The notes under the pieces are model-generated. The model saw only the letters and a program-made list of their open reading frames with translations. It was not told where the DNA came from and made no database searches. From positions 19,933,996 through 19,997,995 of the forward strand of contig OY756968.1 in the NCBI GenBank assembly GCA_963580455.1: a stretch of 64,000 nt of DNA, given 5' to 3'. The translations under genes were made by a program, and so were the position numbers. This DNA comes from Euonymus europaeus (lineage: Eukaryota > Streptophyta > Magnoliopsida > Celastrales > Celastraceae). Below, piece by piece: positions 1 to 11,312 of the stretch. Position 1 is the first letter of the stretch, and each line of letters starts with the position of its first letter.

Positions 1-185
1 CTTCGTACGACATATAGGCTTGTTGGCCCGACGTAAGACTTGTGTGCCCAGTCATACGTGTTGTCCGTACGACATATAGGCCTGTTGGCCCGACGTAAGG
101 CTTGTGTGCCCAGTCATACGTGTTGTCCGTACGACATACAGGCCTGTTGGCCCAATCAGGCTTGTAAGCCCGTCCATCTTACTGG
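1..185. repeat. 62-bp tandem repeat (about 2.5 copies)
   Basis: The block beginning CGTACGACAT recurs at positions 4, 66 and 128, an exact 62-bp period. The first two units are nearly identical and the third diverges in its second half. The unit contains the words TTGGCCCGACG and GTGTGCCCAGTC. It lies at the window edge, so more copies may exist to the left. It sits in the upstream part of what looks like an LTR, where such tandem repeats are common. Confidence 0.9.
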
Positions 186-561
186 ACTTCCTTAGCACCA
201 TTATTCGGGAACCTGTGCTGCTTAAGCCCATCAAGTATTATAAAAGCCCAGGAGGTTATCATCATGAATAGAAGCAACACTAATATATAACAAGCTAAGG
301 CCCAATCGGCCCAAAATGAGTTTTTACACATGACAGCTCATACCATTCACGTGCCAGGCACGTGAGCTGTATACTATAAATATGAGTAGCCCGATCCTCA
401 TAAAAAAGGACTTTTTTCTGGTTTCATTTTCTCTTTCTAAAAACGCCTCCAATTTCTCTCTCCATAAATCTTCTTTTCTTCGGTTCGACTCGGTGTGCTC
501 ATCTTGATTGTCTTAGGCCTTTTACGACATTTATTTGATTGTAGATTTTCGGGTCTACAAC
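186..561 (+). mobile_element. LTR 3' portion of a retrotransposon (edge-truncated)
   Basis: The segment has an LTR-like layout: a TATA box in ACTATAAATATG near 373-383, then a pyrimidine-rich leader, and an end in GGGTCTACAACA near 559-562. An imperfect palindrome around CACGTGCCAGGCACGTG (about 349-365) lies upstream of the TATA box. The element is cut by the window edge and no coding region follows, so it may be a solo LTR. The superfamily cannot be set; gypsy is my guess. Confidence 0.5.
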
Positions 562-639
562 AATATAAAAAAAATCAATAAAACCAACTCAGAAAATAAA
601 AAAAACAAAAAGATTCAAGATCAAAGGCTCTTGCAATCT

Positions 640-965
640 GCATTTTCAATTACACTTATCATTCATTTATAATTTCAGAATGTTGTTCATCAAGACAGCT
701 TTGTATTTGAATTATTACGATCAAGTTTCAATATCAATTATTTTTTTTGTAATTTTTACTTGATGTTATGTCTTTTTGTTCATTGTAATCTCAACGAAGT
801 GCACAGTAGTGGAGTTGAGAAATCTAGGATTGCCAAGGTCTCAAGGTAGTTTGTACTTTTATTTTATTAAGTTAAATAGTGATTAGTGTATTTTTATTTT
901 ACTTTACAGTTGAGAAACTATAATCTCTGGCACATAAAAATCAGTCATCATTTTAGGCCAACAAT
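640..965 (+). repeat. Dispersed retroelement-leader repeat, copy 1
   Basis: This segment resembles 29420-29790 on the same strand and, in reverse complement, 32741-32896 continued at 40731-40840. Shared landmarks are a TGTAATCTCAACGAAG-like word, a GGTCTCAAGGTA-like word, and a final TCTGGCACAT followed by a TTAGGCCAACA-like word. It looks like the untranslated leader and adjacent LTR end of an LTR retroelement. No coding region is left. The stretch from 966 to 1606 shows nothing else I recognise. Confidence 0.6.
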
Positions 966-1606
966 AAGCCAAGCATATTATTAGAAATCTTTAATCTGCC
1001 AAATGTGCTCTTTTCTGCTTGAACTAAGTTATAATGTGCCATTTTTCAAAGTTGGCAACGTCTGTTCCAATTCTATTACAATTGATATTTTTGAAAAAAA
1101 ATGTAGAAAAAAATAGAGACAAAGACAAAGACACCTGTGGTGAAACGTGTAGAGAGGGGAGACACATGGGTTAACAGTATGTGATTTAAAAAACTCCATG
1201 TTCTTTGAAGTAGGTCCAATAGTATCAGAAAGCATACTTTTGAATTAGTTTGGAGAGGGTTTCCCATTGTTCTTGAGATCGAGACCCAAAAAACTAAATG
1301 TTGGGGGGACGAATGACATTGATTCTGCTATGGAGATAAGGAACAGATCATGCATGTTGTTCTGTCACAGTGCGTGGCCATTTTGATTTCTCAAGTACCC
1401 CGTTACCTTGCATCCTCCTATTATTTGTTCTATGCCTGATAGATAACGTTAATTTAATCTGTGGGATGTTTTTTATAGAGAAAAGTTTATATAGAGAGAA
1501 ATACAAATGGGCTAAGTTATGATGCCAAAGTTTTCGTGATAGTGAGAGCCATCCAGGGATTAATGATTGGCCACCATTTAGGAGAGAGAAATTTGGACGC
1601 TCTGTC

Positions 1607-2005
1607 TGAGAATTATAGTAGACTATATATATATAATTGAAGGATTTGTCAATTAGAGGTTGGTTTAGTTGAATTTTAGCTAGATCTTGAGAAGAAAGCA
1701 GTCCTTCCAAAGTCAACATAGATGGGAGAAACTTTTTGTGAGATTTGTCTCTTTGAGCCTCCCACTTTTAACCAAAATCTCTTCTTAGATTGATGTCCAT
1801 ATATTCCATCAACTTCTATATATACAAAAGTAGATTATATCATATTGTAGATTCCAACTCCATCATGACTTGAATCCTATTGAAGGACTTTTGTATGTCA
1901 TCCATGTTGACTATGGAAGGACTGCTTTCTTCTCAAGGTGTAGCTAAAATTCAACTAAACCAGCATCTGATTGATAGATCCTTCAATATTATATAGACTT
2001 TAGGT
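1607..2005. repeat. Inverted repeat, arms about 105 bp, loop about 180 bp
   Basis: The left arm (about 1607-1722) is the near-perfect reverse complement of the right arm (about 1903-2005). Both contain GGAAGGACTGCTTTCTTCTC and CTAAAATTCAACTAAACCA in opposite orientations. The arms differ by a modest number of substitutions and small indels. Transcribed, it would fold into a long hairpin. It could be an inverted MITE pair or a foldback element; no terminal duplication was found. Confidence 0.8.
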
Positions 2006-2018
2006 ATTGCAGCCATTC

Positions 2019-2545
2019 AAAATAATGAACAAGACTGGAATAAGAAATATATGGGTTCGGTAAGATGTTTCTACTAATGACTATATTAACTGCCTCATAG
2101 ATACATACATATATATACCCTAAAAAGAGTGGTTGGTTTTATAGCTCAACTGCTTAAACCATTTTTCTTATACTACATACATATATATACAATATATTTA
2201 GTAATTAATAATTGGCATTAATATAAATTTAACTTCATCTAATGTGGGTGACCTACACACACTATTTATAGTTAATGAAATAGGTTTTGTCTTGCCCATT
2301 CTCCACAAATTCTAAAGTAATTAGAATATAATCCACACTTAGCACTAAGAATATTTTTCTCTTCTAAATCTAATCCAAGTTTGGAAATTATCCTTGTACA
2401 CATAAGAATATACGTCATGATACTTGTAAAAGTAGTCAACATTAAGCATCTTTAATGTCAAGATTCTGGCAACATTTCATTAATTTGCACTTTCTCGTTT
2501 GGTGAATGAAACTCAACAATTTTTTTCTTGCTAATATGGAAATTT
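2019..2545. repeat. Segmental direct repeat, copy 1
   Basis: This stretch matches 7845-9010 in the same orientation. One matching part starts TTCAAAATAATGAACAA and runs about 300 bp. A second part around AAGCATCTTTAATGTCAAG matches 8820-9005. In the second copy the two parts are separated by about 660 bp, which includes a MITE at 8274-8629. Identity is roughly 85-90 percent by eye. It codes for nothing recognisable. Confidence 0.85.
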
Positions 2546-3780
2546 TAATGCAAGGTAGGCAAGGCGACCAATAAATTGTTTTCTTTGCATGGAAAACTTT
2601 TAACTGATCATGATTTGCTTTGTCAAGTCAAAAGTAGCTGGCGATTTCACTAACCAAACCCATTAATTAGTTTAGAGAAATTATTCAATTGTTTAGAGTA
2701 TGAAACTGTCCATATATATATATTGGATTATGATAATATGTTCCCTAATGACACATTTTAAGGGTGATTAATTACCCTCATTTACGACCATCATTTTCTG
2801 AACATCCACCTTCCTTATCCCGGCTTCATCAGACAATGTCATTGGTTACATGTCATTTCCATCCACCCAAATGCCACCCATTGGTTACATGCCACCTCCA
2901 CCCACTCACGTGCAGGCCACCTTCTATGCACCCGAGACATAGGCTCCCAATATACCCAACACCCAGACTCCACTAGTACTAGAGTCACATGATGCTGGAT
3001 GCTCATCACATATGATTGGGGTTCATGATCACGCAGACAATATTACATGGATACGATCTATTAAGCATTCTTAAGTACACTTTTCCTTATTTTTTAATTT
3101 ATATCATTTACATGAATATTTATGACATTGATATGATTTATTGTTTTTAATTTCTAGGTTTAAACCCAAAAAAGTTAGAAGGATTATTTACCAATATTAT
3201 AAAGAGCGAGTTTGAAAATCCTGCCACTTTTGTGGAAGGAGACTGCTCTAGAGCAGAGAAATAACTATTTTGGAGAGTTCAAGGTAATTATGAAATATTT
3301 TTTTCTTTCCATTTTTAAATATAAGCTCAACCATTCATGCTAACTATCCTTATTTGAAGTTTTATTTTATAGGAAAAATATAAATGGGATCCTTGTTATG
3401 ATAAAGAACTAGAGAAAGTGTGGTAAAGACTAGAGAAAGTGTGGAAATTGAATAAATACAAAGGCACTTTGACAAACAATGCATAAGGTCCGGTGTGGCA
3501 GTGACAAGGGAACATGGATCCTTGAGAATGTGAGGGTCAAACTTGAAAAGAAGTGGGCGGAGTCGGCTTACATGATGAGAAGAGAGCAGGGAAAGCATAA
3601 TCGAGCATCTCAGACCTACAGGTCCGTCCACATCGGTGGATCCATTCCAACCACGGAGCATAAAGAATGGCTGCTAAATTTTAAATAATTTAAATTTAAA
3701 TTTTTATTTAGTTTTAAATATAATAACATTTGCCTTGTAATTTACATTATAATTGGAGAAATACGACCGTGAACTCACCA

Positions 3781-4480
3781 TGTGGAGTTATTTTCTATTA
3801 CTCATCTGAAAAAATGGTACCAATGTGTTTGTTGATCCACGCTCAGCTAATTTGTAAGTGTCATGTTTTATTATTTTTTAGTAATAATATTATATTTACT
3901 TGATAATATTTGATGGTATGTGTTTTTTAAAAAAAAAATTGGTACAAAAAAACTATACTCGGATGAAGGAAACAACAGCCTCCTATGCATGCATTGAGTT
4001 TTGTATTAGGAGTCGGTGAGTTGCCAGATGACAATGCCATATATTTTGAGGCGGTTGGCAGGATGAGTGTCAAAGGTCACGTCTACGATATTGATGCAGA
4101 GGCACATGATCTGTGTGACACCTTTGACATGTGGAGTTATTTTATGTTATTCATTTGTAAAAGGGTACGAATGTGTTGATCTATGCTCAGCCAACTAATT
4201 TGTAAGTGTCATGTTTTATTATTGTTAGTAATAATATTATATTTACGTGATAATATTTGATGGTATGTGTCTTTTCAAAAAAATTTGATACAAGAAAACT
4301 ATACTCAGATGAAGGAAACAACATCTTCCTATGCATCGACTTCTGTCTCAGGTGTCGGAGAGTTGCTAGATCACAATGCCATATATTTCGAGGAGGTTAG
4401 CGGGATAAGTGTCAAAGGTCGTGCCTACGATATTGATGCAAGTGCACATGGTCTATGTGACAACTCTAGCATGAGCAGAT
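3781..4480 (+). repeat. 349-bp tandem duplication inside the CACTA remnant
   Basis: TGTGGAGTTATTTT recurs at 3781 and 4130, a 349-bp spacing. Similarity continues through ATAATATTTGATGGTATGTG and a coding-like stretch with GCCATATATTT and TACGATATTGATGCA. In both copies the coding part reads as a similar short peptide around VGELxDxNAIYFE. This indicates an internal exon-intron duplication in the element before it decayed. Confidence 0.85.
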
Positions 4481-4899
4481 CGTCGGGATCCCAAACTGAT
4501 CCAAAGGTTGAGTTGTCAATCCGGAGGGCCATTGCTAAGGTAATGGATTGGGTTGAGTCGTTGATCTAGTCAGCTTTATCTAGCTAGTTAGTATGTATCA
4601 AGAGTATTAGTCGACCATAGCTAGTTTACGACAGAAGCTATAAGATGTACGACATGACTGACAGTCCCAATCCCAGTCCCATACATAATATCTTGAGAGA
4701 GCATTTATTTGTATGATTAAACTTGTAACTTTAATATTTTTAAATGTGGTTGGAGATATTTTTAATTTTAATTCTATTATAATATTTTAATTTTTGTTTA
4801 TTATATTCAAAACTAAAAAATAGATTAAATTTTAAATTATTATTAATTTTTAATAATTTGTTTCTAAAATCAAAATTTTTCTATTTTTAAAATTAATTA

Positions 4900-5367
4900 A
4901 ATAAAATTATTAGTGACAGAAAATTAATTGAGGTGATAGAAACTTCAGTCCATGATTATTTATTTTGTTGAATAAATTTCTGAAAAATATTAATTTTGTG
5001 ACGGAATTTCATGACTACTGGAATTTTCTTCATCACAAAATTCCATCACTTTTTTTGTGACTGATTTTTTCCCATCCTAAAATTCTGTGGCTAATATTTT
5101 GAGATAAAATTTTCTCTGTCACAAAATTTCATTACTATTTTTTGGGACGGAATTTTTTCGTCATAAATTTTGTGGCTAATATTTTGCGATGAAATGTTTT
5201 CTTTCATAAAATTTTGTCGTTGTTTTTGTGATGAAAATTTTCCTTCACTAATTTCCACGACAATGATATTGGTGACAGAAAAAGTTTCGTCACAAATCCA
5301 ATTAGTGACGAAAAATTCAATTATTTGCGATAAAAAATCTGTCACAAAATTACGATATCTTTTAGTG
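4900..5367 (+). repeat. CACTA subterminal repeat array
   Basis: The motif (T)TTTGTGACGGAA(A/T)TT and its complement CGTCACAAA recur many times here in both orientations, with variable spacing. Such arrays near CACTA ends are transposase-binding regions in known elements; the role here is inferred. Similar arrays occur at 31060-31250 and 54040-54290. Confidence 0.7.
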
Positions 5368-5499
5368 GAGCTCTAAATTCTTTTATCTTTCGAAGTAATT
5401 TGAGAATTCTCAGGGCATATTAAGTGGGGTTCTGATAGTGCTTCCATCTCAAATAAGCTTTAATTTGGTTTCCAATTATTTCGTACCATTTTACCAAGA

Positions 5500-7800
5500 A
5501 ATCAACGACAAAAGGCTAAGACATTTTTTTTATATTACACAAATACATAGACGGGTGATTTTTCTCTTCATTTTCGTATACCGTTGAACCTTCCATTCAA
5601 ATGCATTCTATTTTTGCTGATTTGACACTTTTTATTTACATGGAATTTTATTTTTAATTTTTCTAAAACATAAAAGTGCTTATATGTTGCCCAAACCCAA
5701 ATCCTCATTTCAAAACAAAGAAACCCTAAATCTGTCTCCTCCGATGTCGCAGTTGTGATTCAATTTTGGTTATTTGATTCGATTTTGCCGTTGTGTTCCC
5801 TAATTCAATCGAAGGTATATGCAATAACTATAGCTTCTCTCTAAATCCTACTAGGTTTGTGATATTTGATATAGTTTCGTGAATCAGATCGACTTTCTGC
5901 TGTTTATGCTATTTGCTTATGTGAGTTTGTTGTGCAGGTAGTTTCAATTCCACCATGTTGAGCTCTAATTTCTCTTCAAACAGTGATAACAATGGTGAAG
6001 AAAGTTAGGAAGAGGTTCTTCCTTTGGATGATTCCTCAGAGGGAGATGATGAAGTCCTTATTGTGAGGGAGAAGAGGACTTGGAGGAATGTGGCACTACT
6101 CAATTCTTTTAAAGATGAAGAGACAAAAGATGATGAGGGTTTGGCTCAATCTAGGGCGATGCTATCAGTGTGACTCATGGACAAAATTATCCAGCCTTCA
6201 AGAGTCAAAGAGGTATCCCTAAATTTGATCTCAGATGTTATTTGATACAACTAAAGACTTTTAGAATGTTGCGAACAATTATGCCATTATGAGTAGGCAT
6301 GATATAAGGTTAGTGAGAAATGAACCTAATAGAACTAGGTTTAAGTGTTTCGGTTCTCAAGATTGTCCATGACTGATATGTGCATCATTATGTAAGGACC
6401 TAAAAATTTTTAAATTAAGACATTCTATGATGAACATACATATGAAAAAAAAAATCTTCCAATGATTTCACATAAATTTTTGTATAAAAGGTTTTATAAG
6501 TTTATATCTACTTATCTTGACACGAAACATAGGTACCTGGATCCTTTTATGATGAAAACCCTAGAACTAGATGTTAGTATCCAATAGGTTAAAAAGGTGA
6601 AGAGGGATGTATTAGCTTGTCCTGGCAGGAGTGGTTCTAGCAGTGGAGCTATTTCAACAGGCAGTTCCAATTTCTCACAGCACTACCTGAAACACAAGCC
6701 AACCTATATCAGCCGGCAATTGCTCAAGCGACACTACCCTACCAATATCAGCAGTGGTAAAGAGAACCAAATTTCCACCTCCTCAGACTACAAGACTTAG
6801 AAACATTCTATTTTTAGATCTAAACACATCTAGCAACCAAGCTATTCCGGCTTCCACTACCATTCCAACTACCATTGCCAACAATACCCTACAACTAGTA
6901 ACAAGGGTGAATGTTGTTGCAGCAAAGTATGTGAGTCCACACCATCAAGAGTGCTGGACCAAAACCAAACCAAGGAAAATGACTCAACTACAAGGACTCG
7001 ATGTTTACATCAACTTTGACAGAGGAAGATAAATTCTAAATATAAGTTTTATAATGTCCAAGTTTGTTATTTTGTTCATGGAGTATCTCATGTTTTTTGT
7101 ACTTTTTTTGTAGCCCGGCACATCAATGAGAGGGGTTATAACTCATGGTAATGCAAGATTGGACAACCATGGAAGAGGACAAAGTAATGTTCGCAAATGA
7201 TGTATATATGGTGTTTTTTGTACATCAATAATTTCTTTTGATGTAATCAAACTATTTAAGGCTTTCAAATTTGATGACTTGTTCTAAATTTTATGGTTTA
7301 GAGTAGTTGGAGGACTGTATGGAATGTCAAATTAACAATTTTATTGTGATTTTCTGTTTGAATACTTGATTAAAGTGTTTGGAATGTATCAGCCCTCAGT
7401 GGGGGTCTTGTCTTTCTTATTTGCATTTGTCAGTGGTTGAATTGATCTATTTTTGTTAGTGCAGGGTGCATTGTTATCTACTTTTGTAAATTCATGGTGC
7501 ATTTCCATTCGAAAAATAATCACTCCTTGTAGACTTAGTTAAATCTGTATTGTTTTTATTTCCCATAAAAATTTATACTTGTCAAAATTTAAGTGGTCCA
7601 CATGAACCAAATTCATGTAGGACATTTATGAACCTACATGTCATCACACTAACAGTGTAAAGATGTCAAATTAGCACAAATAGATAGACGATATTTGGAT
7701 GGAAGGTGCAATGATATACGAAAATGGAAGTAAAAGGTGCGATTTGATAATTTGAAAGTATATGATGCAAATTAATACTTTCTTGAAAGTATATAAAGCA
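5500..7800 (+). mobile_element. Degenerate Mutator-like element with long TIRs
   Basis: Inverted terminal repeats are visible. The left side (about 5560-5632) reads CATTTTCGTATACCGTTG then ACCTTCCATTCAAAT then GATTTGACACTTT. The right side (about 7653-7735) reads the complement with few changes. Inside, translation from 5955 gives an acidic N-terminus. Around 6270-6440 it resembles the MuDR N-terminal domain (NNYAIMSRHDIRLVRNEPNR, then a CP-x-LICASL-type cysteine motif). The core transposase is missing and a serine-rich tail follows (6597-7032). Stops and frameshifts make it a pseudogene. The outer limits are approximate. Confidence 0.75.
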
Positions 7801-7844
7801 AACCCTAACTTTTCCCACAAACTTTATAAGTTTTGCAGTTTTTC

Positions 7845-9010
7845 AAAATAATGAACAAAACTGACAATAATAAATATATGGGTTCGGTAAGAAGTTTTCT
7901 ACTAATGACTATCATATTAACTGCCTCATATATACATATATAAACCCTAAAAGAGTGGTTTGTTTTATTGCTTAACTGCTTAAACCATTTGTTCATACTA
8001 TATACATATATATATACAATATATATAGTAATTAATAATTGACATGACACGTGAATATATTAATTTAACTTAATCTATGTGGGTGACCAACACACACTAT
8101 TTATAGTTAATGTAATAGGTTTTGTCTTGCCCACTCTCGACAAATTCTAACGTAATTAACAAAAAATAAATAAATAAATGGAAAAGTGAAACTCACTCTC
8201 CCATCTAGCCCAAAGTGTACATGCGCGTACACCTGTGCAACTCAATAACCTCCCATCATATCTAATAAACTTGGAGAAATTTTCTCAGGTGTACTCAAAA
8301 TGTGCACATAATTTTTGGGAACGAATAAATTTTTTAAAAAATTTGAAAAAAATATATTTATATTATGATTGATTTTACATATCCAATGATATATATATAT
8401 TCCAAAAAAAAAACATGAAAAGTGCAATCAGAATTCTAGATTATTAGATTATAGACTTTTCAGATTTGATTTGATTTTTATTTTGAATAAAAATTATATT
8501 GTTGGATTCTTAAAGCCAATGAAATACAAATATAATTTTTTAAAAATTTAAAAATATACATTTTGGACTTAAAAAAAATTATCCTAGAAATTAAGTGCAC
8601 ATTTTATATGCAAACCTAAAAATTCCTCTCTAAACTTAAATGACACGTGTTTAATACTCGTGCATGCCTACACATATCCAGTCTGCATTTAACATATTCA
8701 TCTAAACTTAAGATAATAGCGATCGATGTCACACTCAACTTCACACACGTCATAGATACTGACTTTAATTTCATGTGAATACCTAACACTCAAATTCTCA
8801 CACTCAACTTTCAATTTCCAAATTTCTAAATCTAATCCAACTATGTAAATTATCCTAGTACACATAAGAATATGCGTCATCATAGCTCTCAAGTAGTCTA
8901 CATTAAGCATCTTTAATGTCAAGATTCTGGCAACATTTCATTTGCACTTGTCGTTTGGTGAATGAAACTCATCAATCCTTTTCTTTCTAATAAGAAAATT
9001 TAATGCAACC
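7845..9010. repeat. Segmental direct repeat, copy 2 (interrupted)
   Basis: Second copy of the segment at 2019-2545. Part one is 7845-8160 and part two 8820-9005. The intervening DNA includes a MULE-like MITE (8274-8629) and other AT-rich sequence. The two copies flank the CACTA and MULE remnants as direct repeats. It ends about 640 bp before the 3' end of acyltransferase gene 1. Confidence 0.85.
8274..8629. mobile_element. MULE-like MITE, copy A
   Basis: The ends are complementary: the left begins near GAAATTTTCTCAGGTGTACT then AAAATGTGCACAT, and the right carries GTGCACATTTTATATGCAAACC. The AT-rich interior matches 18518-18886 and part of 57400-57640. Flanks ATAAACTTG and CTAAACTTA agree at 7 of 9 positions, suggesting a decayed 9-bp target duplication. 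It has no coding capacity. Confidence 0.65.
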
Positions 9011-9057
9011 TGTTTAGATTAACGTATAATTATTGATTTGGTGTTATACTTAAAATG

Positions 9058-9367
9058 TGTAACAGCTCGCTCCTCTCTGGACCAAATTGGTAATATCCGT
9101 CAATTCTTACCGACTACCGGAGATTTGTTCTCTTAAAATGGGTTTTGTAGAGAGTATGTGTGATAGAGTATAAGCTATCGTAAAACGTAAAAGCTGAGAG
9201 TGTCTGAGAATATGTCTGACAGATTTCTACCAAACAAGGCTTTAGATTCTTTAGACCCAAAAATGAGTTTACTAGAATCTGAAACCCTTTTGCCAGTCGA
9301 TAACTCGCATACAACACAACCAAACTTGTATTTCGAAAACTTTGGCCCACTCGAGCCGGGTGCTACA
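9058..9367. mobile_element. 310-bp solo LTR or miniature LTR element with perfect TSD
   Basis: The segment starts TGTAACAGCTCGCTCC and ends GAGCCGGGTGCTACA, the TG...CA termini of an LTR. It is flanked by a perfect 5-bp direct repeat AAATG (9053-9057 and 9368-9372), which is a classic LTR-retrotransposon insertion footprint. Part of its interior (about 9145-9215) recurs inverted at 13425-13500. It lies about 280 bp downstream of the stop codon of acyltransferase gene 1, within reach of that gene's 3' end. Orientation and family are not determined. Confidence 0.8.
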
Positions 9368-9644
9368 AAATGTATGGGGCAAACTTTTTCTTATAGTTTG
9401 AATTGTGAAAGCTGATGTAGTCTAGCGGTGACCCACTCTTCATTATTACTTGCTTGAGTGGGGGATTAAATATTTCCTCCTCTTATATTAGAGAATTAGT
9501 AATAACAACAACAATTATCAAACACGCACTACTTTATATTTAATTTTAAGTACAAATTAAAAGACACAAACTTATGTAGATGACAACATTATACAACTTG
9601 TGTTCTAGACATAGTGAGCAAGAGACAATTAATATCTTCACAGC

Positions 9645-10670
9645 CTAATTTGCAACATCAACCTTGTTAAGATAATCATAACTCAATGGCCTGAACACAT
9701 GAGAAGCCTCAGCCTCAACCAACTCGAGCTGCCCTTTAGTAAGGTGCATGTACACCACCCAGTCACCGTTACCCGCCGGACTCGGCATCGGCATCACATA
9801 CCCTGCGCTCCCACCCCATGGAAAATGGTACGAACCGAAATAGGGTTTTCCCCACCCGAAATTGATCTCGGACACCGGGAATCGTTGGCCTGACGAGACA
9901 ACAAATGCCGGTCCATCATCTTTGTCACCAACATATATTTTAGCCATAGCCGGTTCAGGACGTTTTGCTTCTACCCAATCAATTAGGCCTAAAAAATGTT
10001 CCTTTGTGACGCCATTTTCCAAGAAATCGTGGACTTCATCGGCCACCCAATCCAACGGTTTTTCGATCAAATCATCCACTTTGATGCCTCCATAGGGTAT
10101 TGAGAGCACATTCCCAAAGTAGCTGGACATTGTTTTAGCCTTATTGGTATTATCTTGGCTTAATCTGGTCCGACCATCCACAACTATCCCCATTTTTGAT
10201 ACCACATTTTGGGGATTCGTTTTGGTAAAAGATTTCGCAACAATTTTCCACAATAATGCACCGAAGGACTCAAGCTTAGTCCTTTTGCAACAATTGGAAC
10301 TGGCGAGCGATTGGAGTCTGTCTAGGTCGTCGGCTTTCGTGTAGTATATCCGGCTCACCAGTTGATCGTCCGGCGCAATGGTAGAATTCTCCGGGGGAGG
10401 TGGTATTACTGAGACTGGAACGTACATGTCATCAAGTGATGAGTCGAAGTTTAAAGAAGGACGTCGAGGGTTTAGAGTTGATCGTCTGAAAGATGGTAAT
10501 TTAGATATTGGTTTAGACAGAGCCATCTCCACCCATGACATCAAGAACATGTTAGCAGAGTACGCATCGGCGATGCGATGATCAAATGTGATTCCCACCA
10601 CTAGACCTCCACATTTCAATTCTGTTGCCTGTAAGCACATGAGAAAATATTCTTGAGTCGGAATAAAATT

Positions 10671-10703
<33 letters not shown>

Positions 10704-11170
10704 GATGTACATACATAATGTTTTTGTCAATTACAAACCTGGACGGCAAGCACCCCGTGCTCCTTCTGGGGGACTAATTTTCCTTCGATGGCGTCATCTG
10801 GGTTATAAAGATTAAGATTTTGAAGCTCAACATCCGCAAAAGCTTCGGTGAATTCAACGCCATTGTTGTTGCAAAGAATCTCAGGCTCCCCAACAGTGTT
10901 TGAGACAACCTCACCGGCGAACGCGTAGTAGGACACAAGAGTTTGAGCCAAGGCCTTCTTCAGAACACCAACCATGGCACCATAACTCATCGTAAGAGCA
11001 GTACTAATCGGTTTCTTGTAGCAGAAGAAAACGCTCACATTAACTGGAGGAAGAAGCAAATCAAGGTTTGAGAGTGGCAGCCAATGCTCCTGCAATGGCA
11101 AAACTGCTGCTACCATCTCCTTCTTCGTCACCGTCACCTTGAACACTTCTCCTTCTACGCAGGCAACCAT
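9645..11170 (-). CDS. BAHD acyltransferase 1 (CFAT-like), two exons
   Basis: Join of 10739-11170 (exon 1) and 9645-10628 (exon 2) on the minus strand; 471 residues, the normal BAHD length. The intron (10629-10738, 110 bp) has GT..AG ends and is phase 0 between Gln144 and Ala145. The catalytic motif is HRIAD with His161 and Asp165. The structural DFGWG motif appears as NFGWG at about 400-404. BAHD enzymes are cytosolic and move an acyl group from acyl-CoA to an alcohol or amine. The N-terminus, with [19 protein letters not shown] at about 24-42, resembles coniferyl alcohol acyltransferases; the substrate is an inference. The start is the first Met, 75 bp below a TATA box. It is the most divergent of the three paralogues, has the shortest intron, and no break is seen. 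Confidence 0.93.
10678..10703. repeat. (AT)n microsatellite in the intron of gene 1
   Basis: About thirteen AT dinucleotides lie inside the 110-bp intron, close to the donor end. The length is likely polymorphic between individuals. Confidence 0.95.
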
Positions 11171-11244
11171 GTTTTTGATTAATTGGGTTTGATTTTGATG
11201 TTTTTGGCTGATGGATTGGGTGTTGAAGGGGTGGCGAGGATGTC

Positions 11245-11252
11245 AATTTATA
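11245..11252 (-). promoter_or_regulatory. TATA box of acyltransferase gene 1
   Basis: On the minus strand the block reads CTTGCCTATAAATT, 75 bp before the ATG. Genes 2 and 3 carry the same block as CTTGCCTATAAGTT, so the core promoter is conserved among the paralogues. Confidence 0.75.
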
Positions 11253-11312
11253 GGCAAGTGGGACAATGTTTTTAATTTGAGAATATAGTACTTCTCGTAC
11301 TATATAATACAC

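Larger units (their letters stand above)
2764..5367 (+). mobile_element. Degenerate CACTA (En/Spm) transposon remnant
   Basis: Conceptual translation of 3160-3690 gives pieces typical of the plant Transposase_24 proteins of CACTA elements. One piece resembles the segment before a WDPCYDKE-like motif (about 3374 onward), and the conserved block HIGGSIPTTEHKEWL lies near 3630-3672. The reading frame is broken by stops and frameshifts. A Pro/His-rich ORF precedes it (2764-2976). The right end carries tandem subterminal motifs of the TTTTGTGACGGAATTTT type and closes in CTTTTAGTG at 5367, the complement of CACTAAAAG. I could not find the matching left terminus. It is non-autonomous debris today. 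Confidence 0.75.

Noticed and set aside
3985..4569. Two similar short ORFs as independent small genes
   Set aside because: They are the exon-like parts of a 349-bp tandem duplication inside a CACTA remnant.
7805..8922. Minus-strand ORFs of 60-80 codons
   Set aside because: They lie in AT-rich duplicated flank and a MITE, with low-complexity translations.
9699..10581. Several plus-strand ORFs opposite gene 1 exon 2
   Set aside because: They are antisense shadows of the acyltransferase coding sequence. Similar shadows occur over genes 2 and 3.
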